A stretch of DNA of 64,000 bases from Vicia villosa (taxonomy: Eukaryota > Streptophyta > Magnoliopsida > Fabales > Fabaceae). Of the stretch, positions 1 to 12,400 are shown in pieces. The translations under genes were made by a program, and so were the position numbers. Below the pieces are notes generated by a model. The model was not told the origin of the DNA. It did no database searches and saw only the letters and a list, made by a program, of their open reading frames with translations. The stretch spans positions 82,716,469-82,780,468 of the forward strand of contig NC_081185.1 in NCBI RefSeq assembly GCF_029867415.1, written 5' to 3'. Each line of letters opens with the position of its first letter. The first letter of the stretch is position 1.

Positions 1-2
1 TC

Positions 3-1448
3 CTAATAGACAACGGATCCTCTCTCAACGTCATGCCGAAATCAACATTGTCAAGATTATCCTTCGAAGATTACCCTCTAAGACAAAGTCATGTCATCGT
101 CAAAGCATTTGATGGATCAAGTCAGTCAGTTTTTGGAGAAGTGGATCTTCCCATAACTATTGGACCTCAGACGTTCAAAATCACTTTCCAAGTCATGGAT
201 ATTCCAGCACAATACAGTTGTTTGCTAGGTCGCCCGTGGATTCATGAGGCTGGGGCAATTACTTCAACACTTCATCAGAAACTGAAGTTCATTAGAAATT
301 ACAAATTGGTAACCGTATGTGGAGAACGAGCTCTGATCGTCAGCAACCTGTCATCATTCTCCGACATAGAACCAAAAGAAGTCGTTGGAACTAAATTCCA
401 AGCACTTTCCTTGGATAAGGAAAAAGGAAAGGAGAAAGCAGCGTCTATTTCTTCCTACAGAGATGCAATCCAAGTTGTAAAGGATGGCACTACCAGTGGT
501 TGGGGGCACATTAATATTCCTACCAACAACAAGAACAGAATAGGAATTGGATTCTTTCCAACATCATCAAAGACTATTCCAGGAATTGAGGTAGTTCTTC
601 CAATTCAAGAAACTTTCCGCAGCGGAGGTTTTCTTCAACCTGTTCAACAAACAGTCAATACCATCGGTACGGAAAACACCGATGAAGAGGAATGGCTATC
701 CTATCTTAACAAAGCAGGATACATATCCCTATCAGAGTCTGAATCACCTTGCTGTTATCCGACTAAGGGATCTGAAAGTAAGACTCGACCAAGCAATAAC
801 GAAGTTACAAATAGCTTCACCACCAGAAGTCATGGTTCATCAGAAGAAGTTCCTCCTATCCCCGAAGAAACCTGGGATACATTAGGAGAACCAAGCGGAA
901 AATTCGACTACATGGTGAAATACTCCGCTCCTGAAAGCTCAAAAACCTCTTTGGAAGATATTGTTCCAACGGGATGGAACATTGCTTATGAGTACCTTAC
1001 TCAGCCAAGAGAGATATATAACCCTTGCTATTCATCATCAGCATCTGGTGAAGTGTTCATTGAGGATTATATCCCCAAGTCACCTTCCGAGGCTACAGAT
1101 CTAGAGTTTACATACCTAGTCAATGCCATCCTGGGAGAAGAGTAAGACCAAAATACAGAAGAGGATGATCTCGAAAGTGTCTCCGACAACGAGTCTCTCC
1201 ATTCAGAAGATTGGAAGTTTCCTCAAAAGAAAGTTCGACATACTCCACTTGGAAATGGGTATGCTCACACCGCTCAGTCTGATGAAGTAGAAGAAGATCG
1301 TCTGAGTGTTGCAAAGACAGTGGTTGGTAAATCAAGACCTACCACAGGCCAGCTTAAGCCTAAGGTTCCAGATTACCTAGTGCACAATGGGTTTCGCCAC
1401 TATTGGACAGCTGTTGAAGTTACAACTGTTGTTCGCACTCCTAAGTAG
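3..1448 (+). pseudogene. Ogre protease region (end of the gag-pro ORF)
   Basis: The frame is open from the window edge. It begins in the retroviral-type aspartic protease with LIDNGSSLNVMPKS, where DNGS stands in for the usual D-S/T-G triad, and continues through the flap and ILGRPW-like motif (seen as CLLGRPWIHEAG). The remaining 270 or so residues are low-complexity and acidic, as in Ogre. A TAA at 1,143-1,145 interrupts the frame. The same frame then stays open for another 100 codons to TAG at 1,446-1,448, ending in FRHYWTAVEV, which resembles the usual end of this ORF. I therefore read the TAA as a nonsense mutation rather than the natural stop. The protein would process the Gag-Pol polyprotein in virus-like particles. 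Confidence 0.8.
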
Positions 1449-1808
1449 GAACTTTCACCGTTATTTTATCCTCTCACCATAGCCCAGGGTGAAGAGATGT
1501 TTCATAGGGCTTTGCATTTTACTATTTCTTAGGAAAATGTCCCTCTTTGCTTCGCCCAAAGCAATAGAGTTTTGTTTTATAGGGTCTTAGTTTCAAGAAA
1601 TGACTGTCAATAAATAACAATGTCATTTTGTTCCGTCGTTAGTTTTTCCTTTTCTTTTTTCGGAAATTGGTAATCCTAAAAAACACCCTTAAAAAACATC
1701 AAAAATTCCATTAACTGCATACACCGAGTCTTCCCTCGTTGTCTAAAATAAAATTTATCACACATATGCAGATTAATCATAAAATACCCCGTTGAAACGT
1801 GCGATCGT
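1449..1808 (+). other. Ogre gap between protease and RT, probable intron region
   Basis: This stretch of 360 bp is AT-rich and non-coding. Legume Ogre elements are known to carry an intron between protease and RT that joins the two ORFs when spliced. A plausible acceptor with a T-rich approach ends in ATGCAG at about 1,770, and the RT frame opens shortly after. I did not find a single convincing donor, so the intron boundaries remain inference. Confidence 0.5.
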
Positions 1809-4800
1809 ATGACTTCTCCAAGCTTTGAGTTTCCTGTATTCGAGGCAGAGGAAGAAGAAGACGAAGAAATATCAAAGGAAATTTCACGATTACTTCAACA
1901 AAAGGAAGAGGCCATTCAGCCATACAATGAGCCTCTAGAGATCATTAACCTTGGTTCCGATGGAAACAAAAAAGAGGTTAAGATTGGAGCTTCGCTCAGT
2001 TCAGAGATCAGAGAGAGTCTGATACAGCTGCTAAAGAATTCTCAGATGTCTTCGCTTGGTCTTATCAAGATATGCCAGGGTTGGATACCAGTATAGTGGA
2101 GCCTCACTTGCCATTAAAAGCAGAATGCCCTCCGGTCAAGCAAAAATTGAGAAGAACTCATCCGGAGATGGCCATGAAAATCAAAGAGGAAGTTCAAAAG
2201 CAGATCAACGCAGGTTTCCTCGTCACTTCAGAATACCCTCAGTGGTTAGCTAACATTGTTCCCGTTCCTAAGAAAGACGGAAAAGTCTGCATGTGCGTCG
2301 ACTACAGAGATTTGAACAAAGATAGCCCTAAGGATGATTTTCCTTTACCACATATTGATATGTTGGTAGACAGTACAGCAAAATCCAAAGTTTTCTCGTT
2401 CATGGACGGATTTTCAGGATACAACCAAATCAAAATGGCACCTGAAGACATGGAGAAAACAGCTTTCATCACCCCCTGGGGCACGTTCTGCTATCGTGTT
2501 ATGCCTTTTGGACTAAAGAACGCAGGGGCAACTTATCAAAGGGCCTTGACTACGCTTTTCCACGACATGATGCATAAAGAAGTGGAAGTCTATGTGGACG
2601 ACATGATTGCCAAATCAGAAAATGAAGAAGATCACATACAAAATCTGACAAAGTTATTTCAACGCTTACGGAAGTTTCAGCTTCGCCTGAACCCCAACAA
2701 ATGCACCTTTGGTGTCTACTCAGGAAAACTCCTTGGTTTCATTGTCAGCAAACGAGGAATTGAAGAAGATCCAGACAAAGTCAAGGCAATTCAAGAAATG
2801 CCTTCACCCAGAACCGAGAAACAAGTTAGAGGATTTCTTGGACGTCTGAATTACATCTTGAGATTCATATATCTCATGACTGCAACTTGCGCTCCTATTT
2901 TCAAACTTCTACGGAAAAATCAAAGTTGCGTCTGGACAGACGATTGTCAGAAAGCGTTCGACAGCATTAAAGAATATCTGCTCGAACCACCCATTTTGTC
3001 TTCTCCAGTGGGAGGAAGACCTTTGATAATGTACTTAACCGTCTTAGAAGATTCCATGGGTTGTGTCCTTGGACGGCAAGACGAGACGAGAAGAAAAGAG
3101 CATGCCATTTACTACCTAAGCAAGAAATTCACTGACTGTGAATCCCGCTACTCCATGCTCGAGAAGACGTGTTGTGCTTTGGCCTGGGCTGCCAAGCGTC
3201 TCCGCCAGTACATGATTCGACATACTACTTGTTTGATCTCTCATATGGATCCAATCAAGTACATCTTTGAGAAGCCTGCCTTAACTGGGAGAATTGCCCG
3301 TTGGCAGATGTTGTTATCAGAATATGACATTGAGTATCACGCACAGAAAGCCGTGAAAGGAAGCATTATAGCTGAGCACCTGGCTCACCATCCACTCAAA
3401 GGTCCTGAATCAACCAGTTTTGACTTTCCGGACGAGGACGTCATGTACCTCAAGATGAAAGATTGCGACGAGCCACTACGAGACGAAGGACTTGAGATAG
3501 GATCCCAGTGGGGCTTAATCTTTGACGGAGCTGTCAATGCTTATGGACGAGGAATTGGGGCAATCATTGTTACACCTCAGGCTACCCATATTCCATTTAC
3601 TGCCAGATTAACTTTCAAGTGCACACACAATGAGGCCGAATATGAAGCTTGCATCATGGGTCTCGAAGAAGCCGTGGATCTAAGAATCAAACACATGGAT
3701 GTATAAGGAGATTCTGCTTTGGTCATCAATCAAATCAAAGGAGAATGGGAAACACGCCAACCAGGGCTAATTCCTTACAAAGACTACGCGAGAAGATTGT
3801 TACCATTCTTCGACAGGGTAGATTTTCATCACATTCCGCGCGAAGAAAACAACTTGGCTGATGCATTAGCCACACTCTCTTCCATGATTAGGATAAATCA
3901 TTGGAATGACATTCCTCGGATCGATGTTATGCGCCTGGATAGGCCCGCTCATGTTTTCACAGTAGAAGCAATCATCGACGACAAACCGTGGTATCACGAC
4001 ATCAAGAACTTTCTTCAAAAGCAAGATTACCCTCTTGGGGCGTCAAAGAAAGATAGAAAGACTTTGAGAAATTTAACTTGTAGATTCTTCCTGAATGAAG
4101 ATGTTCTGTACAAGAGAAACTTCGACATGATTCTGCTCAGATGCGTTGATAGAAAAGAAGCAGAAGTACTCATGAGAGAAATACATGAAGGTTCCTTTGG
4201 TACTCACACCAATGGACATACCATGACAAGGAAAATACTGAGAGCAGGATATTATTGGCTGACGATGGAGTCAGATTGCTACCAGTATGCAAAGAGGTGT
4301 CACAAATGTCAGATCTACGCCGATAGAATTCATGTGCCACCATCTCTTCTCAACATACTCTCTTCCCCTTGGCCTTTCTCCATTTGGGGAATCGACATGA
4401 TTGGAATGATCGAGCCAAAAGCGTCCAACAGACATCGCTTCATCTTGGTAGCTATAGACTATTTCACCAAATGGGTTGAAGCAGCTTCATATGCAAACGT
4501 TACAAGACAAGTTGTCGTCAGGTTTATCAAGAATCACATCATCTGTCGCTACGGCATTCCTAGCAAGATAATCACTGACAATGGGTCAAATTTGAATAAC
4601 AAAATGATGAAGGAGCTTTGTGAAGAATTCAAGATTGAGCATCACAACTCATCTCCTTACAGACCAAAGATGAATGGAGCTGTAGAAGCAGCTAACAAAA
4701 ACATCAAGAAAATCGTTCAGAAGATGGTCATCACTTACAAAGATTGGCATGAAATGCTCCCGTATGCTCTTCATGGTTACCGTACATCAGTACGTACTTC

Positions 4801-5236
4801 GACTAGAGCAACTCCTTTCTCCCTTGTATATGGCATGGTAGCAGTCCTGCCCATAGAGGTTGAGATCCCGTCAATGAGAGTCTTGATGGAGGCGAAATTA
4901 ACAGAAGCCGAGTGGTGTCAAAGCAGATTCGATGAATTGAACTTGATCGAAGAAAAGCGCATGACAGCTTTATGCCACGGTCAGCTATATCAACAAAGAA
5001 TGAAGAAAGCTTTCGACAAAAAGGTTCGACCTCGCACAATCAAAGAAGGCGACCTTGTACTCAAAAAGATTCAATCTTTTCTAACAGATTCGAGAGGGAA
5101 ATAGACTCCCAATTATGACGGCCCCTACGTGGTCAAGAGAGCTTTCTCAGGAGGAGCCTTAATACTCACGACTATGGATGGAGAAGAATTCACCCGTCCT
5201 GTGAACGTCGACGCAGTCAAGAAATACTTCGCCTAA
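1809..5236 (+). pseudogene. Ogre RT-RNase H-integrase polyprotein, broken
   Basis: The order is linker (1,809-2,050), RT (about 2,072-3,300, with PVPKKDGK, FSFMDGFSGYNQI and the catalytic YVDDMIAKS), RNase H (about 3,480-3,870), and integrase with an H-H-C-C zinc finger (CHKCQ at about 4,300) and DDE core (WGIDMIGM, ITDNGSN). The C-terminal tail ends AVKKYFA followed by TAA at 5,234-5,236. Three lesions are visible: a one-base frameshift near 2,035 just before the RT, a TAA at 3,704-3,706 in RNase H, and a TAG at 5,102-5,104 near the integrase C terminus. The enzyme would copy element RNA to DNA, remove the RNA strand and insert the product. This copy cannot do so. Confidence 0.88.
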
Positions 5237-6248
5237 ATAATTAAAAGAACAGCTCGCTAAGTTGAAAACTCGCAAAGAGCGACTTAGGCAAAAAAGAGCG
5301 TCTCGGTGAATCGAAAACCCGAAAGGGCGATTCAGGCAAAAGTTAGAGACATAAAAAATAAATAATCAATCCCGGTAGACTTAAAACCCGAGAGGGGTAG
5401 TTTACGCAAAAGTTAGGGATATATGGCAAGTAACTGTGTTCACGACAAACTTGATCATTCAAAAATCCATAACAGAGTATTCATTAGCAGTAGGTCATCT
5501 TCTACGAAGCACGAATACAGCGCAACTCGGAGTGGAAGGGAAAGATAACGGTCGTCACGTTTCATCGTAGCCCTTTTCCCGAAAAATTACCAATTTCCAA
5601 CTTTGTAAATACTCCATGGAATTAAGCATTTGGCTGATTACCATTTCGTAAATAATAATTTGACCCTTGTGACTTTCTTTGCAATCGAGTCTTTTTCAGT
5701 TTCTTGAAATGCGTTTTTTAATTTAAACAGTCATTTTTTGAAACGAAATGTTTTCATAAAATAAAAATGAATTTACTTGCAAAAAAATAGAGGTGAAATT
5801 TTCTTTCTAAGGTTTACAAACAATAGGAAGAATGCATACAGCTACTCCGAGAACGGTTGAGACTCCGGGAACCAAGATTTCCCCATGAGGACGCTTTGCG
5901 AACATCTCCCGATGACGGGTCTTCACTTCAATTCATATTACTCACTTCGGACAGCGGACAACTGATAACCAGGTATTCCTAACAGAGTTCGAACTATAAG
6001 AAGAAGACATCTTCTGATCAACAAGATTCGAGTCATAGGATTTTACATCCACGACAATTCTATTCACATTCACTTTGCATTTCATAATCATCGTAATATT
6101 CATGCATTTTGTCTCACACCATATTTGCGTAATTAGCATAGTCGAGCCAGGTTTTGATAGTGTTAATACCCAAATTACTTGGGCATATACTCAAGATTCC
6201 CCTGCAAAGTTGTGAAAGGGTTTTCTTCTTCATAAAGAAGGTTCATAC
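5237..6248 (+). other. Ogre 3' untranslated region, first part
   Basis: No gene is visible. At 5,250-5,420 there are three diverged units of about 60-70 bp, each containing AAAACYCG followed by a short A/G-rich string and ending GGCAAAA-like. This resembles the repeated spacer after integrase in Ogre elements. The rest is AT-rich. It is cut at 6,248 by the Maximus-1 insertion and resumes at 15,734. Confidence 0.6.
6244..6248. repeat. Target site duplication of Maximus-1 (left)
   Basis: The sequence catac directly precedes the left LTR and recurs at 15,729-15,733 directly after the right LTR. Confidence 0.9.
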
Positions 6249-7514
6249 TGAAGGATAGAAAAACACTTAGAAAGGGGGGGATTGAATAAGTGTGACTTTA
6301 AATCTTGGACGATAAAAATAAATTGCACAATTATTTTTATCCTGGTTCGCTGTTAACGAAGCTACTCCAGTCCACCCCCGCAGAGATGATTTACCTCAAC
6401 CTGAGGATTTAATCCACTAATCGCACGGATTACAATGGTTTTCCACTTAGTCCGCAACTAAGTCTTCCAGAGTCTTCTGATCACACACTGATCACTCCAG
6501 GAACAACTGCTTAGATACCCTCTAAGACTTTTCTAGAGTCTACTGATCAACACGATCACTCTAGGCTTAGTTCACTCCTAAGACTTCCCTAGAGTATTCT
6601 GATCAACACGATCACTCTAGTTACAAACTGCTCAGCCAACTGCTAAGACTTCCTAGAGTATACTGATCACACGATCACTCTAGTTCCTTACAACTTAATG
6701 TAATCTATTCAAGAGTTTACAAATGCTTCTTAAAAGCGATAATCACAACTGTGATATTTCTCTTAACGTTTAAGCTTAATCTCACTAAAATATTACAACA
6801 GCAATGTAGTGAGCTTTGATGAAGATGAAGATTCTGAGTTTAGATTTGAACAGCGTTTCAGCAAGTTTGATATAAGTTGTTTTGGTGCAGAATCGTTAAC
6901 CTTGCTTCTCATCAGAACTTCATATTTATAGGCGTTGAGAAGATGACCGTTGAATGCATTTAATGCTTTGCGTGTTCCGTACAGCATTGCACTTAATGTT
7001 ATACGCTTTTGTCAACTGCCTCGAGCCTTGTTCACGCTGTGTCTACTGACGTAGCCTTAAGTAGCTTTTAACGTTCCTTTTGTCAGTCAGCGTAGTCTGC
7101 CACCTGTACTTCCTTCTGATCTGATGTTTGTGAATACGACGTTTGAATATCATCAGAGTCAAAACAGCTTGGTGCATAGCATCTTCTGATCTTCTGACCT
7201 TGAAGTGCTTCTGAGCGTGATACCATCTTCTGATCTTCAGTGCTTCTGATCTCATGTTCTTCTGATGCTTCCATAGACCCATGTTCTGATTCTGCTTCGA
7301 CCATCTTATGATGTCTTGCCAGACCATGTTCTGATGTTGCATGCTGAACCATTTGAGATACAACTTCTGAGCGCTGAATTATGCGTACTCTTTATATATA
7401 TTTCCTGAAAGGGAAATTGCATTGGATTAGAGTACCATATTATCTTAAGCAAAATTCATATTATTGTTATCATCAAAACTAAGATAATTGATAAGAACAA
7501 ATCTTGTTCTAACA
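6249..7514 (-). repeat. Maximus-1 3' LTR
   Basis: This LTR of 1,266 bp is bounded by TG and CA on the + strand and is offset by exactly 8,214 bp from its partner at 14,463-15,728. It differs from it at one position that I can see. Being adjacent to the polypurine tract at 7,515, it is the 3' LTR of a minus-strand element. Confidence 0.93.
6458..6683 (-). repeat. Four hairpin units in the Maximus-1 LTR
   Basis: Four imperfect units of about 60 bp follow one another, each with AAGACTT or AAGTCTT followed by an inverted pair CTAGAGT...ACTCTAG that encloses CTGATCA and GATC. The first unit is the most diverged. The partner LTR has the same set at 14,672-14,897. The Maximus-2 LTRs carry only two such units, which accounts for nearly all of the 120-bp length difference between the two families' LTRs. 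Confidence 0.75.
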
Positions 7515-7529
7515 ATCTCCCCCTTTTTG
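7515..7529 (-). other. Polypurine tract of Maximus-1
   Basis: Read on the - strand this is AAAAAGGGGGAGAT immediately before the 3' LTR, the usual primer for plus-strand DNA synthesis. Confidence 0.85.
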
Positions 7530-9442
7530 ATGATGACAAAAACATATATAAATGATATGAATTTGCGATCAGAAAGAGTAGACGGCAAAAGACAAATTAC
7601 ACAGCTATAGCATAAGCATATGAATATGTCTCCCCCTGAGATTAACAATCTCCCCCTGAGATAAATAATCTCCCCCTGAAATAAATACTCGAAGAACTTT
7701 GATAAAAGACTTCCCTGATTATTTCGGTAGAGACGATCATATAAGCTTCTGCCTTCAGAGAATTCATAGCTTCTGACTTCTGCTTCCATTGGACAGCTTC
7801 AGAACTTGAATTTCTTTAGATCCTTAGAACACTCACAGCTTCTGATTCCTGCTTCCATCGTGGACAGCTTCAGAACTTGAATTTCTTTGATCTTCAGAAC
7901 ATTCACAGCTTCTGACTTCTGCTTCCATTCAGGACAGCTTCAGAACTTGAATTTTCTGGATCTTTTAGAACATTCACATCTTCTGATTTCTGCTTCCCTC
8001 GGATAGCTTCAGAACTTTGAATGTTTACCAACATCACTTCATGCTAGATTTGTATCAGAACATTGTTGAATGTACCAGAGCATCATCAGAGCATCTCTAC
8101 ATCCTGAAATGTTACAGAACAAAAACTAAACGACAAAAGTCAGCATGAACGAGTTAGAACATAAAATGTATGTTTGAACACATTATATGTATCAGAGCCA
8201 TATAGGCTGAAATAATGTATCAGAGCAAATAATGTATCAGAGCCATAACATTATATGTATCAGAGCAAATAGAATTTTGTCAGAACAGGATAGACAATGA
8301 TATTCAAATTCTATTATCAGTGCTTCTGATTCATTCTTGCTTCTGATTTCTGAAGCTTGACAGCACTCAGCTTGCTTCAGTTTCCAAGAGCTTATTCCTT
8401 TTACAGAATAACGCTTCTTATGGTTTTGCTTCTTGTGTTTGCTTCTGAAGATTCACTTCACTTCTCTGTACCTGCAAAACACTTAAACCATGTAGAACTT
8501 GCAGTTCTTGTTAGTGAATGTGTGGGAGCCTTTACCCAGCAACTGATAGATTAATCAAATCATTTATCATTTATCTTCTCCCCCTTTTTGTCATAACATC
8601 AAAAAGAATAATAAAAAATTCAGATGCATAAAACGACAAAAGAAAACATTTACTGGAATGTAAAACACAAAGAAACTTTTCATTGATAATCAAAAGATAT
8701 TACAAAAGGTTCCTATGTTTAACAAGATGAAAAACATTCCTAGCAAATACAAAGTAGAATTTCCAAAGAGGAAATGACTACAAAAATTAAAAAAAAACAA
8801 CATTCGGTCAAGAAACTCAACATAGAAGTTGAGCATATCTTCCTACAACTCAAGAAAGTCTTCTGTCTTTGGATGAAAGTTGATAACAACATCAAAGAAG
8901 AGTCTGACTTGAGCGGTATTAGAAGAGCCATCCCGAGATGCACAGAAATCTGTCGCCTTTGAGTCATGGAGCTTCAACAGACTTAGAGTGAACGCTAGGT
9001 TTTGAGAGAAGAAATGAAAAAACGAGAGAGAGAGAGAGAGAAAAAAAACTTTAAGAGGAAGACAAAGAGATAGGAAACCAAAAACCATTTTGAGGAGTAT
9101 TTAAAAGAAAATAAAGTGAAACGAATGAAGAAAAGCATTTAATGTTACATGACGTGAGGAGAGATAGTAAAGACAAATGAGGTGACTAGCACAGTTACCT
9201 ATGGTCGGCGTCCCTTCAACTGCACGCGCGCTTATCCATGAATAGTAACGACAGGTTTACCATCCCGAGATAAAACGTAACAGCTGTTTTGCTTTAAGAG
9301 AGGTTCTGAATCAACTTAGACAATGAAACGTTAGTAATAACCGAATCATAATTTCTAAAAGATTTCAATCAGAACTTCTGACTAAAAAGAATGTTCCACA
9401 TTCATTTCAGAAGATACTCATACATGAGAACTTCTCATCTTC
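7530..9442 (-). other. Maximus-1 3' region with a lost third ORF
   Basis: These 1.9 kb between pol and the polypurine tract hold no long ORF. On the - strand, about 9,345 down to 9,060 aligns with the block upstream of ORF3 in Maximus-2 (44,155-44,470), including an ACGTCA motif and a TTTAAATACTCC TATA-like site at 9,097-9,106. Directly after it only a short frame with no homology to ORF3 remains. Further on are repeated GTATCAGAGC strings (+ strand, about 8,185-8,275), repeated CTTCTGACTTCTGCTTCC strings (7,750-8,010) and three polypurine repeats (7,627-7,684). Confidence 0.7.
7627..7684 (-). repeat. Triplicated polypurine-tract-like repeats, Maximus-1
   Basis: TCTCCCCCTGAGAT-type strings occur three times in 58 bp. 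On the sense strand these read TCAGGGGGAGA. The same triplet occurs at 47,709-47,760 in Maximus-2, at about the same distance from the true polypurine tract. Confidence 0.8.
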
Positions 9443-12400
9443 TCATTCTGGGCATAAATCCATACTGATGTTCTTCAGAATGAACTTAAACCTATCTTCA
9501 GCCAGGGGTTTTGTAAAGATATCAGCCCATTGATGGTCTGTATCAACAAAGTTTAAAGATATGACACCCTTCTGAACATAGTCCCTTATGAAATGATGTT
9601 TAATCTCAATATGTTTAGCTTTTGAATGAAGAATAGGATTCTTAGATAAACATATAGCAGAAGTATTATCACAGAATATAGGAATGTTACTCTCAAATAT
9701 CTGATAATCTTCTAACTGACTCTTCATCCAGAGCATCTGTGTACTACAACCAGCAGCAGCTACATATTCTGCTTCTGTGGTTGATAGAGCAATAGTTGCT
9801 TGCTTCTTGCTGTACCAGGAGATCAAATGACTTCCAAGAAATTGGCAACTTCCTGAAGTACTTTTTCTTTCAATTCTATCTCCAGCATAATCAGCATCGC
9901 AGAATCCTACTAAGTTGTATTCTTTAGATTTTCTGTAAACTAAGCCAACATTAGTAGTAACTTTCAGATACCTTAGAATTCTCTTAACAGCAGTTAAATG
10001 AGATTCTCTAGGATCTGATTGGAATCTAGCACACAAACAAACACTGAACAGAATGTCAGGTCTAGAAGCAGTCAGATATAGAAGAGATCCAATCATACCT
10101 CTGTATAACTTCTGATCTACCTTCTTACTTACCTCATCCTTACCTAGGATGCATGTTGGATGCATAGGAGTTTTGGCTTCTTTGCAGTCCATAAGATTAA
10201 ACTTCTTCAGAAGTTCCTTCACATACTTGGTTTGGTGAACATATGTTCCTTCTGATGTTTGATTTATTTGTATTCCAAGGAAATACTTGAGTTCTCCCAT
10301 CATGCTCATTTCAAACTCAGCCTGCATAGACTCAGCAAACTCCTTTCCAAGTGTAGCATTAGATGTTCCAAAAATAATATCATCTACATATATTTGACAA
10401 ATTAAAATATCCTTTTCAAAGGTTTTACAAAAGAGAGTAGTGTCCACTTTTCCTCTAGTGAAACCATTATCTAGAAGGAAAGAACTTAAGCGTTCATACC
10501 AAGCTCTGGGAGCTTGCTTCAATCCATATAATGATTTCTTTAGTTTAAACACATGATTCGGAGACATAGAGTCTTCAAAACCAGGAGGTTGATGGACATA
10601 AACTTCTTCATTTATATAACCATTTAAGAAGGCACTCTTAACATCCATTTGATAGAGAGTGATGTTATGTTGAGTGGCAAAAGAAATTAATAGACGAATA
10701 GATTCTAACCTGGCCACTGGTGCAAAGGTTTCTGTATAATCAATCCCTTCTTGCTGACTATAACCCTGAGCCACCAGTCTGGCTTTGTTTCTTACCACTT
10801 CACCTTTCTCACTGAGCTTGTTTCTGAAGACCCATTTTGTACCAATTATATTGAATCCATCTGGTCTAGGAACAAGATCCCAAACATCATTCCTTGTAAA
10901 CTGATTCAGTTCTTCTTGCATAGCAATTATCCAGTCTGGATCTTCTAGAGCATGATCAACAGAAGTTGGCTCGATCAAAGATACAAGACCTAATTGACAG
11001 TCTGCATTGTTCTTAAGGAATGCTCTTGTTCTGATTGGATCATCCTTCTTTCCAAGAATGACATCTTCTGAATGACCAGAGATGAGTCTGGATGATCTTC
11101 TGACAGATGGTTCTTCAGAAATACTTAGATCCTCCAGAGAAGCTGATACTTGATCTTCTGGTTCTTTGCTTCTGAGGAGCTCTGCTTCTGATGCGTTGCT
11201 TCTTGGCTCAACAACTTCTGATATATCAATATCACAATCTGCAAAATTATCAGACTGCTTTGGTTTTTCAGAACCAAGCTTATCATCAAACCTGATATTG
11301 ATTGATTCTTCTACAACCAATGTTTCAGTATTGTATACTCTGTAGCCTTTTGAGCGTTCAGAATATCCAAGAAGGAAACACTTTTGAGCTTTGGAATCAA
11401 ACTTACCAAGATGATCTTTAGTGTTCAGAATAAAGCATACACATCCAAAAGGATGGAAATATGAAATGTTGGGCTTTCTATTCTTCCACAATTCATAAGG
11501 AGTCTTATTTAGAATAGGTCTGATAGAGATTCTATTCTGAATATAGCATGCAGTGTTTATTGCTTCTGCCCAGAAATGCTTAGCCATATTGGTTTCATTG
11601 ATCATGGTTCTGGCCATTTCTTGCAGAGTCCTATTCTTTCGTTCTACAACCCCATTTTGCTGTGGAGTTCTAGGACAAGAGAAATCATGGGCAATACCAT
11701 TCTCTTTGAAGAATTCTTCAAAGGATCCGTTCTCAAATTCACCACCATGATCACTTCTGACCTTTATGATTTTACACTCTTTTTCAGATTGAATCTGAAT
11801 GCAGAAATCAAAGAACACTGAATGAGTCTCATCCTTGTGTTTTAAGAATTTTACCCAAGTCCAGCGGCTATAATCATCTACGATGACTAATCCATATTTC
11901 TTTCCTCTGACAGATGCTGTTTTGACTGGTCCAAACAGATCAATGTGCAAGAGTTCTAATGGCCTTGAGGTAGAAACAACATTCTTAGACTTGAATGCAG
12001 GTTTGGAGAACTTGCCCTTCTGACATGCTTCACAAAGAGCATCTGATTTGAATTTCAGATTAGGGAGTCCTCTGACCAGATTCAGTTTGTTAATCTGAGA
12101 AATCTTTCTCAAACTAGCATGACCTAATCTTCTGTGCCAGACCCACTGCTCTTCAGAAACAGACATAAGACAGGTCACCTTCTGACTCATAAGATCTTGC
12201 AGATCTGTCTTATAAATGTTGTTCTTCCTCTTGCCTGTAAATAGGATTGAGCCATCCTTCTGATTTACAGCCTTGCAAGACTTTTGATTAAAGATTATAT
12301 CATAACCATTGTCACTCAATTGACTGATAGATAAGAGGTTATGAGTTAATCCTTCTACAAGAAGTACATTAGAAATGGTAGGAGAGTTACCAGACTTTAT

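Noticed and set aside
9001..9050. GA/CT-rich microsatellite as a gene-regulatory element of a host gene
   Set aside because: It corresponds to the CT-rich leader before ORF3 in the Maximus family, not to a host gene.
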